DNA of 64,000 nt. It comes from JBBSBL01 sp963735885 (GTDB lineage: Bacteria; Actinomycetota; Thermoleophilia; Solirubrobacterales; Solirubrobacteraceae). The first letter of the stretch is position 1, and every line of letters starts with the position of its first letter. Below are positions 37,329-46,426 of the stretch, one piece after another. The DNA lies in assembly GCA_963735885.1 (NCBI GenBank), contig CAVTMP010000007.1:372001-436000 (forward strand), written 5' to 3'. The translations under genes and the position numbers were made by a program. Below the pieces are notes generated by a model. It saw nothing but the letters and a program-made list of their open reading frames with translations. It did no database searches and was not told where the DNA came from.

Positions 37329-38090
37329 TCACGCCCCGCCGGTGCCGCCCGTCGCCAGCGACGACGCCCCGAGCCCGAGCCCGCCGTCGATCCGCAGGAC
37401 CTGGCCGTGGACGTAGCTCGCGGCGGGCGAGAGGAGGAACGCGATCGCCGAGGCCACCTCGCCGGGCTCGCCGATGCGCCCGAGCGGGACCTGGGCGGCG
37501 ACCGCGTCGATCAGCGGCGCCGGCAGCGCGCGGACCTTCGGCGTTCCGATCATCCCCGGCATGACGACGTTGACCCGGACCCCGCGCGGGCCCCACTCGG
37601 CCGCGAGGGTGCGGGCCATGCCCGCCACGCCCGCCTTCGCCGCCGTGTAGGCCACCTGCCCGGGGAGGCCGGTCTCCGCCGACGCCGACGAGACGAGCAC
37701 GGCCGCCGGCCGACCGCCCCCCTTGGCCGCGGCCCGCAGCGCCGGCCAGGCGGCCTGGGCGACGAGGAACTGGCCGGTGAGGTTGGCCTCGAGGTCCTCG
37801 CGCCAGGCGTCGACCGGGAAGCGGTCGGCGCGATGCAGCGTGTCGACCACCCCGGCGTTGGCCACCACGGCGTCGAGACCGCCGAGCGCCTCGGCCACCG
37901 TCTCGACGCCGGCGCGCACGGCCTCCGCGTCGCGCACGTCGAAGCCGGCGGTCACGGCCGCCTCGGCGGGCGCCCCGGCCTCGAGGGCGGCCGCGAGGTC
38001 GCACGCCCCCACGCGGGCGCCGGCTCCGGCGAGCTCCGCGACGATCGCGCGGCCCAGGCCGCCGGCGGCGCCGGTGACGAGCGCCCTCAC
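37329..38090 (-). CDS. Short-chain dehydrogenase/reductase
   Basis: A 253-residue SDR from GTG 38090, which overlaps the previous gene's stop as GTGA. Classical SDR motifs: VTGAAGGLGRAIVAELAG (TGxxxGxG), CDLAAAL, VVANAGVVDTLHRADR (NAG), VLVSSASAETGLPGQVAYTA with AKAG (catalytic Ser, Tyr and Lys as YxxxK), NVVMPGMIGTPKV, and the tail VLRIDGGLGLG. Cofactor preference is not obvious: the acidic CDL after the second strand suggests NAD. The coupling to the Cys/His protein suggests they share a substrate. A divergent P450 lies 820 bases away. Confidence 0.92.
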   Translation of the reverse strand: MRALVTGAAGGLGRAIVAELAGAGARVGACDLAAALEAGAPAEAAVTAGFDVRDAEAVRAGVETVAEALGGLDAVVANAGVVDTLHRADRFPVDAWREDLEANLTGQFLVAQAAWPALRAAAKGGGRPAAVLVSSASAETGLPGQVAYTAAKAGVAGMARTLAAEWGPRGVRVNVVMPGMIGTPKVRALPAPLIDAVAAQVPLGRIGEPGEVASAIAFLLSPAASYVHGQVLRIDGGLGLGASSLATGGTGGA

Positions 38091-38791
38091 GCGGGCTTCT
38101 CCAGCCCGTAGCGCTCCCAGTGCTCCGCGGGGATGTCGGCGGGGTCCTTGTACCAGTGCCACACGCAGGGGTCGTGGTCGAAGTCGCCCGGCGGGTGGCT
38201 GGGGTAGATCGGGAAGCCCAGCCAGCGGATCGGCAGCGACTCGTTCATGAAGGCGCAGTGCGTGCAGTAGATCGGGAAGCCCGTGCGCCCGAAGCTCCAG
38301 TCGTGCGCCTCATCGGTGACGGCGTAGCCGTCCGGGCGGGCGTAGTGGCCGTTGCGCCACAGGCGCTGACCGGACCCGCACGGATTCATCGTGAAGGTCA
38401 CCCGCTCGTCGTCCTCGGTGATGGTGAAGGCGCCCGGGTTGCGGCCGACGCCGGAGGTCGAGTGGGCGCGCCACGTCGCCGCGAGCAGGTGGACGAGGCT
38501 GCGGCGGTCGACCTCGGCGATGCGCTCCACCTGGCGGCGCCAGTCGCGCTCCATCGACTCCTCGTGCGCCGCCGCGATGGCCGCCTCGCCGAGTCGATCC
38601 TTGATGAAGGTCAGCAGTCCGGCGACCGAGCCGGCGTAGAGGTCGTGCAGCACGAGCCATTCGCGCTTCATCGCCTCGCACAGCGCGCGGGCGGCGTCGA
38701 GGTCGCCGGCGTCGAGCGCCTCGAGCGCGCGATCCATGGTCGGGCGCGAGAGCTCCGACAGCTCGCTCTCGGTGAACCAGCGCTCCGGCAC
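38087..38791 (-). CDS. Unrecognised Cys/His-rich protein coupled to an SDR
   Basis: A 234-residue soluble protein that I cannot assign. Residues 1-110 are helical (MDRALEALDAGDLDAARALC, MKREWLVLHDLYAGSVAGLL). The second half has conserved-looking Cys/His patches: TFTMNPCGSGQRLWRNGHYA, GFPIYCTHCAFMNE, YPSHPPGDFDHDPCVWHWYK. These could form a zinc or other metal site, or a thiol active site. The layout loosely recalls amidohydrolase or thiazoline-type hydrolase families, but I would not name one. The stop overlaps the SDR start (GTGA), so both are made together. Confidence 0.7.
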   Translation of the reverse strand: MPERWFTESELSELSRPTMDRALEALDAGDLDAARALCEAMKREWLVLHDLYAGSVAGLLTFIKDRLGEAAIAAAHEESMERDWRRQVERIAEVDRRSLVHLLAATWRAHSTSGVGRNPGAFTITEDDERVTFTMNPCGSGQRLWRNGHYARPDGYAVTDEAHDWSFGRTGFPIYCTHCAFMNESLPIRWLGFPIYPSHPPGDFDHDPCVWHWYKDPADIPAEHWERYGLEKPA

Positions 38792-38909
38792 GATCCCCTC
38801 CTCGTCGGTCCTGCGGGCTCGCGCGCACCCTACGACTCAGGGGTGCTCGACGCTCGGTCGAGCCGACGCGTAGCGTCCGGCCCTCCGCACCGCCGACCCG
38901 GGAGTCCCC

Positions 38910-39833
38910 ATGTCCGTCGCCGCGCCGCCCGACCTCGCCGGCCTCGACCTCTCCGACCTCGCGCTGTGGCGCGACGGGCCGCCGCACGGAGATCATCAAC
39001 CGGGTCTACGACCGCGCGCTCGAGCGGCACCCCGACGGCCGGATCGATCTCGTGCAGGACGTCGGCGTGTACGTGCCCGCCATGGTGATCGGCGACATGC
39101 TCGGCGCCTCCCGCGAGGACGCCGACCGCCTGGTGGACTGGACGAACCGGACCGACCCGCGCCTCGTGCCGGACTTCGAGGACACGTGGGTCGCGCTCCA
39201 GGAGGTCTTCGGCTACGTGAACGACCTCGTCGAGGACCGCCGCGCCCGGCCGCAGGGGGACCTCACGACGGCCCTCATCCAGGCGGAGGTCGACGGGCAG
39301 CACCTCGAGCACGAGGAGATCCTCATGTTCTGGTTCCTGCTCATGGTGGCCGGCAACGACTCGACCCGCGCGACCTTCACCTCGGGCCTGAAGAGCGTGC
39401 TCGAGGACCCGGAGCAGCGGGCGGCGGTCGAGGACCCGGGCGGTCACGAGCGCGCGGTCGAGGAGTTCCTGCGCTTCCACCCCGCCTTCGCCTACATGCG
39501 CCGCACCGCGACGCGCGAGGTCGACGTCGGCGGCCAGACCCTCGCCGAGGGCGACAAGGTCCTGCTCTGGTACGTGTCGGGCAACCGCGACGCCGCGGTG
39601 TTCGCGGACCCGGACCGCTTCGACGTGCGCCGCGACCCGAACCCCCATCAGGCGTTCGGCGGCGGCGGGCGCCACTTCTGCCTCGGGGCCGGGCTCGCGC
39701 GGCTGGAGATGAAGATCTGGCTCGAGGAGACGCTGCGGCGCTTCCCGAGGATTCGGCTCGACGGCGAGGCCGACCGCGTGAGCTCGACGTTCCTCAACCA
39801 GTACCGCTCGATCCCGGTCGCCGTCGAGGTCTG
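38910..39833 (+). pseudogene. Cytochrome P450, internally deleted and frame-disrupted
   Basis: The C-terminal two thirds of a bacterial P450 are normal: I helix MVAGNDSTRATFTSGL, the ExxR motif in AVEEFLRFHPAF, and the heme loop FGGGGRHFCLGAGLARLE with its Cys. The N-terminus (LSDLALWRDGPPH) runs almost directly into EIINRVYDRALERHPDGRID, which normally lies about 100 residues later. Helices A to C, including the WxxxR and HxxLR heme contacts, are missing, so the protein as read cannot fold normally. One extra base at about 38988 also breaks the frame at the junction. It could be a true internal deletion or an assembly collapse. The wild-type length would be about 400 residues. Confidence 0.75.
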
Positions 39834-39911
39834 AGCGCCCGCCGGCCTCCGGGGCCCGGCGCCGGGACTGGTCGACGGGACGGGGTCGCCCTACGATTCC
39901 GCGCTGACCGA

Positions 39912-42742
39912 ATGTCCGCCGCCGCGACCCACGATCCCGGTCACGACGCGCTGCTCGAGCGCGACGTCGAGCTCGCCGAGCTCGACGGGCTGATCGACGG
40001 GGCGGCCGCGGGGCGGGCACGGGTCGCGCTCGTCGAGGGGCCGGCGGGGATCGGGAAGACCCGCCTGCTCGGCCTCGCCCGGACCGCGGCGAAGGCGGCC
40101 GGCCTGCAGGTGCTGACCGCGCGCGGCGGCGAGCTCGAGCGCGAGTTCGCCTTCGGCGTCGTGCGCCAGCTCTTCGAGCCGGTGCTGATGGACGAGGACG
40201 CCCGGGAGACGGCCCTGGCCGGCGCGGCGGCGACGGCGGGGGCGATCTTCGCCTCGGCGCCGGACCCCGCCGAGGGCGAGGACGTCGGCGACACCTCGTT
40301 CGCCATGCTGCACGGGCTCCACTGGACCTGCGTGAACCTCAGCGAGTCCACGCCGCTGCTCCTCGCCGTCGACGACCTCCACTGGTGCGACCGGGCCTCG
40401 CTGCGCTTCCTCGTGTACCTGGCGCGGCGCCTCGAAGGCCTGCCGCTGCTCGTCCTCGGCGGCCTGCGACCCAACGAGCCCGGGGCCGACGCGGAGCTCC
40501 TCGGGCAGCTCGCCGCCGACCCGCTCACCGTGACGCTGCGCCCCGGCCCGCTGAGCGGCGAGGCGGTGGCGGCGCTCGTGAGCGCGCGGCTCGGCGCCGG
40601 CGCCGAGCCCGCGTTCGCCGCGGCCTGTCGCACGGCGACCGGCGGCAACCCGCTGCTGCTCTCCGCGCTGCTCAGCGCGGTCGAGGCCGAGAACGTGGTC
40701 CCGGACGCCGCGCACGCGGACGTGATCCACGACGTCGGCCCCCGGGCGGTGTCCCGCTCGGTCCTGTTGCGGCTCGCCCGCCTGCCCCCCGAGGCCGTGC
40801 GGGTCGCGCAGGCGGCGGCGGTGCTCGGCGACGGCGCGGACCTCACGACCGTGGCGGCGCTCGCCGGGCTCGACGAGGCGTCGGTGGCCGCCGCGCTCGC
40901 CGCGCTCGCCCGGGTCGACATCCTGCGGCCGGAGCCGCCGCTCGGCTTCGTGCACCCGCTCGTTCGCGCCGCCGTCTACCACGATCTCCCGCCCGGGGAG
41001 CGCGAGCTCCGCCACGAGGCGGCGGCGCGGCTGCTCGAGGACCGCGGCGCGGCGCCCGAGCAGGTCGCGGCCCAGCTGCTGCTCGCGCCGCGCCGCGGCG
41101 AGGCCTGGGTGGCCGACGCGCTCCAGGAGGCCGGTCGCCTCGCCATGCGCGCCGGCGCGGCGGACAGCGCGATCGCCTACCTCACGCGCGCGAACGCGGA
41201 GCCGCCGCCGGCGAAGCGGCGCGGGCAGCTGCTGGCGGAGCTCGGCGTGATCGAGACGATGAGCAACGGCCCCCATGGGATCGACCACCTCCGGGAGGCA
41301 CTCGCCCTCCTGCCCGACCAGCCGGCGCGCGGGATCGTGGCGCTCACGCTCGCCCGCGCGCTGATCATGACCGGCGCGGTCGAGGAGGGGGACCGGCTCG
41401 CCCGGGCCGCCCGCGCGGAGCTCCCGCCGGAGCTCGACGACCTCGGGCGGGCGCTCGAGGCGCTCAGCTACATCGCGATCTTCTTCGGCCTGGGCGACCC
41501 CTCGGAGCTCGACGGGCTGGCCGCGTACCGCGACCTCGCGGAGGACCGCGGCGCCGGCTCCCTGATGCTCACGGCGCTGGCCGTGCTCGACTGGGCGCAC
41601 ACCGACGGTCGCGCCGAGGTCTGCGGCGAGATCGCCGCCTCGCTGCTCGCCGACGGGCGGCTGGCGGCCGCCGACAACGGCCTGACCACCAGCACCGTGC
41701 TCGCCATCCTCGCGATCGCCGACCGCGAGGACGTGATCGCGGCGTGGGACGCGGTGCGCGCGGACGCCCATCGCAAGGGGTCGCGCTTCGGCATGGCGGC
41801 CGCCAGCCTCTGGTACGGCTTCACGCTGTACCGCCGCGGCGACCTCGACGGCCGCGGAGGAGTCGCTGTCCGTCGCGCTGGAGGAGTTCCCGCGCTGGGG
41901 GACCGGCGAGCTGCCGGTGCGCTACGTCGCGGGGTTCCTCGCCGCGACGCTGCTCGAGCGCGGGCACGTGGCCGCGCGCGCGCGAGGTCCTGGAGCGCTC
42001 CCAGGACCCGGGCGACGCGGCGGACGCCACGCGCATCTGGCTGAACAGCCGTCTCGAGCTGCTCGTCGCCGAGGGGCGCGACGAGGAGGTCCTCGCCGCC
42101 GGCGAGGAGTTCGCCGCGCGCTTCGCGCGGGAGCGCAACCCGATCCTCGGACGCTGGCGCTCCCATCGGGCCCGTTCCCTGGACCGGATGGGGCGCACGG
42201 CCGAGGCCCTCGCGCTCGTCGAGGAGGAGCTCGAGCTCGCCCGCGGGTGGGGCGCGCCGAGCGCGGTCGGCCACACCCTCACCGTGCTCGGCACCCTGCA
42301 GCGCGAGGCCGGGATCGAGACGCTGCGCGAGGCGATCGCGGTCCTCGAGCCTTCGACGGCGCGGCTCGAGCACGCGAAGGCCTTGGCCGCGCTCGGGTCC
42401 GCGCTGCGCCGCCGGCGCCAGCCGACCGAGGCGCGCGAGCCGCTGCGCCGCGCGCTCGAGCTCGCCGCCGTGTGCGGCGCCGACGGCCTCGCCGAGCACG
42501 TGCGCTCGGAGCTGTACGCCACCGGCACGCGCCCCCGCAACGACGCGATGAGCGGCCCCGACTCGCTCACCCCGAGCGAGCGGCGGGTCGCCGACCTCGC
42601 GGCGGGCGGGCAGACGAACCGCGACATCGCCCAGGCGCTCTTCGTGACGCCGAAGACGGTCGAGGTCCACCTCAGCAACACCTATCGCAAGCTCGGCATC
42701 CGCTCGCGGCGCGAGCTGCCGGCCGCCCTGGGCGCGCCGTAG
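39912..42742 (+). CDS. LAL-type LuxR transcriptional regulator with ATPase domain
   Basis: A large regulator of about 940 residues. From ATG 39912: ALLERDVELAELDGLIDGAA, Walker A VEGPAGIGKTRLL, Walker B LLLAVDDLHWCD, and an STAND-type ATPase; then TPR-like helices; then a C-terminal LuxR helix-turn-helix (LTPSERRVADLAAGGQTNRD, FVTPKTVEVHLSNTYRKLGI). Such proteins activate transcription on binding an inducer. Two extra bases break the frame as read, at about 41853 (GGC[C]GCG) and about 41974-41984. Repaired, the TPR region is continuous (AEESLSVALEEFPRWGTGEL, AREVLERSQDPGDAAD). Possible targets are the neighbouring P450 or hydrolase genes; this is inference. Confidence 0.88.
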
Positions 42743-42745
42743 ACC

Positions 42746-42773
42746 GGGCGGCCGCGCCGGCCCGCGGCCCCCC
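42746..42773. terminator. GC-rich hairpin after the LAL regulator
   Basis: GGCCGCG and CGCGGCC pair around CCGGCC, with flanking GGG/CCC extending the stem past one bulge, starting 4 bases after the regulator's stop. Strong stem, no T tract. Confidence 0.45.
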
Positions 42774-42842
42774 AAACCTCGGGGTCCACGTCTGGGGGTC
42801 CCCGCGATGACGGGGCTCCTGCCGCCGGCGATCCTCCCGCCC

Positions 42843-43076
42843 ATGGACGACGCATCGGTGCACATCGGACTGGAGCTCGACGCCGGCGACCCGCCGGCCG
42901 GGCGCGTGCGCGACGCCACGGGCGCCGCGCGGCCGTTCACCGGCTGGCTGGAGCTGATGTCGGCGGTCGAGCGCCTCTGGGGCGACGCGCCCGGCGGCCG
43001 CCACGACGACCACCGCGAGGACCTGGACCCCGACGGGCCGTTCCGGGCCGACCACCCGATCCCCGAGTCCCGCTGA
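42843..43076 (+). CDS. Small conserved hypothetical protein
   Basis: About 77 residues from ATG 42843 (MDDASVHIGLELDAGDPPAG); the frame is open from 42807, but the first 12 codons lack any pattern. The motif GRVRDATGAARPFTGWLELM followed by SAVERLWGD is found in many short actinobacterial proteins of unknown function, roughly a beta hairpin then a helix. The C-terminal tail is acidic and disordered (DDHREDLDPDGP). No cysteines, no signal peptide, no enzyme motif. A perfect hairpin terminator follows the stop by 20 bases. Confidence 0.65.
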   Translation: MDDASVHIGLELDAGDPPAGRVRDATGAARPFTGWLELMSAVERLWGDAPGGRHDDHREDLDPDGPFRADHPIPESR

Positions 43077-43096
43077 GCGCGGACGCGCCGGACGCC

Positions 43097-43126
43097 GACC
43101 GGGCCCGGATCACGCCGGGCCCGGTC
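43097..43126. terminator. Perfect 12-base-stem hairpin terminator
   Basis: GACCGGGCCCGG and CCGGGCCCGGTC are exact reverse complements around the loop ATCACG, 20 bases after the small hypothetical gene and before the cNMP-binding gene. Confidence 0.75.
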
Positions 43127-43204
43127 GCCGGAGGTTCCGGGGTGGCCAATCGCCCCGACGCGGAATAGGCTGCCGGTCGGCCCACGACTGACCCCAGGGA
43201 GACC

Positions 43205-43591
43205 ATGGACGCCGCACGCCTCAGCTCGATCCCGCTCTTCGCCGACCTGCCCGCCGAGGAGGTCGAGATCATCTCGACCTTCTCCGACGAGCGTTCCGTG
43301 CCGGACGGCGACCGCATCGTCCGCGAGGGCGACTTCTCCGACCAGGTCTCGGTGATCGAGGAGGGCACCGCGGAGGTCCGCCACGGCGACGAGGTGGTGG
43401 CGAAGCTCGGGGCCGGCGACGTCTTCGGGGAGGCCGGCGTGCTCGGCAAGTCGATGCGCAACGCCGACGTCGTCGCCACGTCACCCGTGCGCCTCGTCAC
43501 CCTCACCCACTGGGACGTCAAGCGGGTGCCCGAGACCGCTCGGCGCATGCGCGAGCTCGCCGAGCGGCGCGCCGCGGCGAGCGGGAACTAG
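43205..43591 (+). CDS. Cyclic nucleotide-binding domain protein
   Basis: A 128-residue stand-alone cNMP-binding domain. GGGAG at about 43196 precedes ATG 43205. The fold is complete: LSSIPLFADLPAEEVEIIST, VREGDFSDQVSVIEEGTAEV and the phosphate-binding cassette FGEAGVLGKSMRNADVVA, with the conserved G-E and R. Because no DNA-binding domain is attached, it probably acts by binding a partner protein. It is 20 bases upstream of the thioredoxin-fold gene, likely one operon. Whether it binds cAMP or another ligand is not decidable here. Confidence 0.88.
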   Translation: MDAARLSSIPLFADLPAEEVEIISTFSDERSVPDGDRIVREGDFSDQVSVIEEGTAEVRHGDEVVAKLGAGDVFGEAGVLGKSMRNADVVATSPVRLVTLTHWDVKRVPETARRMRELAERRAAASGN

Positions 43592-43611
43592 CACCGAAGA
43601 AGGAGACCGCG

Positions 43612-43884
43612 ATGGCCGTCAAGCTGCACCGCTGCCCGTTCACCTACCTGCACACCGAGCTCGACTCGTGCTGGAAGGTCCAGAAGGCGCTCGACGAGCA
43701 GGGGGTCGAGTACGAGGTCGTCAAGGAGCCGAGCCTCCCCCGCAGCCGCCGCAAGGACCTGATCGCGCTGAGCGGCCAGCAGTACCTGCCGGTGATCGAG
43801 TTCCCCGACGGGACGGCGTACCGTGCCGAGTCCTCCGACATGGCGGCCCGCATCCGCGCCGGGGAGCTCGGCGACACGGCATGA
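43612..43884 (+). CDS. GST N-terminal/glutaredoxin-like domain protein
   Basis: A 90-residue thioredoxin-fold protein with AAGGAG at about 43599. It reads like the isolated N-terminal domain of a glutathione transferase: MAVKLHRCPFTYLHTELDSC, WKVQKALDEQGVEYEVVKEP, QYLPVIEFPDGTAYRAESSD. One Cys in the RCPF position suggests a monothiol active site; the usual C-terminal GST helical domain is absent. Actinobacteria of this kind generally lack glutathione, so the thiol partner may be mycothiol or none. It is paired with the cNMP-binding protein, possibly as a redox-linked unit. Confidence 0.8.
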   Translation: MAVKLHRCPFTYLHTELDSCWKVQKALDEQGVEYEVVKEPSLPRSRRKDLIALSGQQYLPVIEFPDGTAYRAESSDMAARIRAGELGDTA

Positions 43885-44008
43885 GCGGGGACGCGGCGCC
43901 GACGGTCCGCCGGATGCCGCAGGGCACCGGCGCCGGGTAGCCCGCCCGGCCCGCGCGGACGACCCAAAGCTGCTCAAGCCTCCCGCCCGCGCGGCCGATG
44001 GAACCGGC

Positions 44009-46426
44009 ATGCCCGTCTTCGGAGGGTCACCCGTCCCATCCGTCGAACGGCGGGTCCTCGAGGCCGCGCAGATCGCGCTCACGCTGACCGACGCGGTGCG
44101 CGCGGACCGTCCCTACGTCTGGGTCAACGGCGCCTTCGAGCGACTCACCGGCTACGCCGCCGCGGACGTGCTCGGCCGCCCCTGCCCGCTCCTCGACGGC
44201 CCCGAGGCCGACCCGCCGTCGGTCGAGGAGATCCGCGGCGCGCTGACCGGCGCCCACGAGGCGCGGGGCCTCCTGCGCCTGCGGCGCAAGGACGGGACGG
44301 CGTACTGGGACGAGGTCTCCCTCTCGCCGATCCGCGACGCCGACGGTCGCGTGACCCACGTGCTCGGGGTGCACAACGACGTGACCGCGCGCATCGAGGC
44401 GGAGGCGGCCACGAAGGAGAGCGAGGCGCGGTACCGCAGCGTGGTCGACGCGATGGGCGAGGGCGTCGTGCTCCAGGGTGCGGACGGGCAGATCCTCGCC
44501 GCCAACGGCAGCGCCGAGCGCATCCTCGGCGCGCCGCTCGCGACGATGCAGGGGCAGACGTCCGTCGACTGGGAGCCCCGCTGCATCCACGAGGACGGGA
44601 GCCCGTTCCCGGCGGTCGACCATCCGGCGTCGGTCTCGCTGCGCACCGGCGCGGCGGTCGACGACGTCCTCATGGGCATCCGCCTCGACGGCGGAGAGAC
44701 CCGCTGGATCACGATCAGCTCGCGGCCGCTCCGCCATGCCGGCGAGGCCGCTCCCCACGCCGTCGTCGTCTCCTTCAGCGACGTGACCGGCGCGCGGCGC
44801 CTCGAGCGTGCGGCGCGCGAGCTCGCCGCGGAGCAGAGCGCCCTGCGCCGCGTCGCGACCGCGGTGGCCGGCGACACCGCGCCCGAGGAGCTCTTCGCCC
44901 TCGTCGCCGAGGAGGCCGCGAACCTGCTCGGCGCCGACGCCGCCGGGATCGGCCGGCTCGCCGGCGAGCGCAAGATGCTCGTCGTCGGCGCGCACGGCGC
45001 CGGCCCGATCCCCGACCCGGACCTGGCGATCGACCTGCGCCCGGGCGACGAGCTGACCCGGATGCGGGAGGCCGGCGAGCCGATGACCGTCGACCGCTAC
45101 GACCCCGACGCCGACGCCATCCCCGCGCGCCACGGCTACGGCTGCGGCGCCGCGGCACCGGTGCTGGTCGGGCGGGAGATGTGGGGCGCGATCTGGGTCA
45201 ACAAGATCGCCCCGTCCTCCCTCCCCCCGGGCGCCGGCGAGCAGCTCGGGCGCTTCGCCGAGCTCGTCGGCCTCGCCGTGACCAACGCCGAGCAGCGCGC
45301 CCGGCTCGCCGAGCAGGCGGCGACCGACGCGCTCACCGGCCTGCTCAACCACCGCGCCTTCCACCAGCACCTCCGCCGGGAGCTCGGCCGCGCGCGACGC
45401 CACGGCCGCGAGCTCGCCCTGGTCGTGTTCGACGTCGACCGCTTCAAGGAGATCAACGACGGCTCCGGGCACCAGCACGGCGACCAGGTGCTGCGCGACG
45501 TCGCCGACCGCCTGCGCGACGTCTCGCGCGCCGAGGATCTCGTCGCCCGCCTGGGCGGGGACGAGTTCGCCCTGCTCATGCCGGAGTGCGGGAAGCTGCA
45601 GGCCTACGTGGTGGCCGAGCGCGCCCGCGCGGCCATCTCCTCGCGCGAGGTCGCCGGACGTCGCGGGATCACCGTGTCGGCCGGCGTCTGCGACCTCTCG
45701 CTCGCGCCGGACGCCGATGCCCTGCTCCGCCTGGCCGACGGGGCGCTGTACTGGAGCAAGGTCCACGGACGCGACGTCACGTTCGTCTACGACCCGGCGA
45801 CGATCCGCGAGCTCTCGGCGCAGGAGCGCGCCGAGCACCTCCAGCGCTCGCACGCGATCGTCGGGATCCGGGCCCTGGCCCGGGCCATCGACGCGAAGGA
45901 CCCGAGCACGCGCGAGCACTCCGATCGCGTCGCGGGCCTCGCCGCCCGCCTCGCCCAGGCTCGCGGCTGGAGCCCCGAGCGCGTCGCCCAGCTCAACGAG
46001 GCGGCGCTCGTCCACGACGTCGGGAAGATCGGCGTCCCCGACCACGTCCTGCTCAAGCCCGGCCGGCTCACGGCGGCCGAGTACCAGGTCGTCAAGGAGC
46101 ACGCGGCGCTCGGCGCGCGCATCCTCGACGACGTGCTCGACCGCGAGCAGGTCGCCTGGGTCCGCAGCCACCACGAGCGGCCGGACGGTGGCGGATACCC
46201 CGACGGCCTCGGCGGCGAGGAGATCCCGGAAGGGGCGGCGCTCCTCGCGGTCGCCGACGCGTTCGACGTCATGACGACCATCCGCCCGTACTCGGCGCCG
46301 CGCACGCCCGAGCAGGCGTTGGAGGAGATCCGCGTCCTGGCCGGCCACCAGTTCGCCGGCGACGCCGTGCGGGCGCTCGAGTCGGTGGTCGAGGCGGGTC
46401 AGCCGACGCGCTCGGGCCCCGTGTAG
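44009..46426 (+). CDS. PAS-PAS-GAF-GGDEF-HD-GYP signalling protein
   Basis: A large soluble c-di-GMP protein, about 805 residues from ATG 44009. Two PAS domains come first (WVNGAFERLTGYAAADVLGR and EARYRSVVDAMGEGVVLQGA), then a GAF domain (FALVAEEAANLLGADAAGIG), an intact GGDEF (FDVDRFKEINDGSGHQHGDQ and LGGDEFALLMPE) and an HD-GYP phosphodiesterase with HSDRVAGLAARLA, VHDVGKIGVPDHVLLKPG and SHHERPDGGGYPDGLGGEEI. Both synthesis and degradation modules look active. No TM segment, so the cue is cytosolic or volatile. The 3' end overlaps the convergent fdhD gene by 28 bases. Confidence 0.92.
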   Translation: MPVFGGSPVPSVERRVLEAAQIALTLTDAVRADRPYVWVNGAFERLTGYAAADVLGRPCPLLDGPEADPPSVEEIRGALTGAHEARGLLRLRRKDGTAYWDEVSLSPIRDADGRVTHVLGVHNDVTARIEAEAATKESEARYRSVVDAMGEGVVLQGADGQILAANGSAERILGAPLATMQGQTSVDWEPRCIHEDGSPFPAVDHPASVSLRTGAAVDDVLMGIRLDGGETRWITISSRPLRHAGEAAPHAVVVSFSDVTGARRLERAARELAAEQSALRRVATAVAGDTAPEELFALVAEEAANLLGADAAGIGRLAGERKMLVVGAHGAGPIPDPDLAIDLRPGDELTRMREAGEPMTVDRYDPDADAIPARHGYGCGAAAPVLVGREMWGAIWVNKIAPSSLPPGAGEQLGRFAELVGLAVTNAEQRARLAEQAATDALTGLLNHRAFHQHLRRELGRARRHGRELALVVFDVDRFKEINDGSGHQHGDQVLRDVADRLRDVSRAEDLVARLGGDEFALLMPECGKLQAYVVAERARAAISSREVAGRRGITVSAGVCDLSLAPDADALLRLADGALYWSKVHGRDVTFVYDPATIRELSAQERAEHLQRSHAIVGIRALARAIDAKDPSTREHSDRVAGLAARLAQARGWSPERVAQLNEAALVHDVGKIGVPDHVLLKPGRLTAAEYQVVKEHAALGARILDDVLDREQVAWVRSHHERPDGGGYPDGLGGEEIPEGAALLAVADAFDVMTTIRPYSAPRTPEQALEEIRVLAGHQFAGDAVRALESVVEAGQPTRSGPV

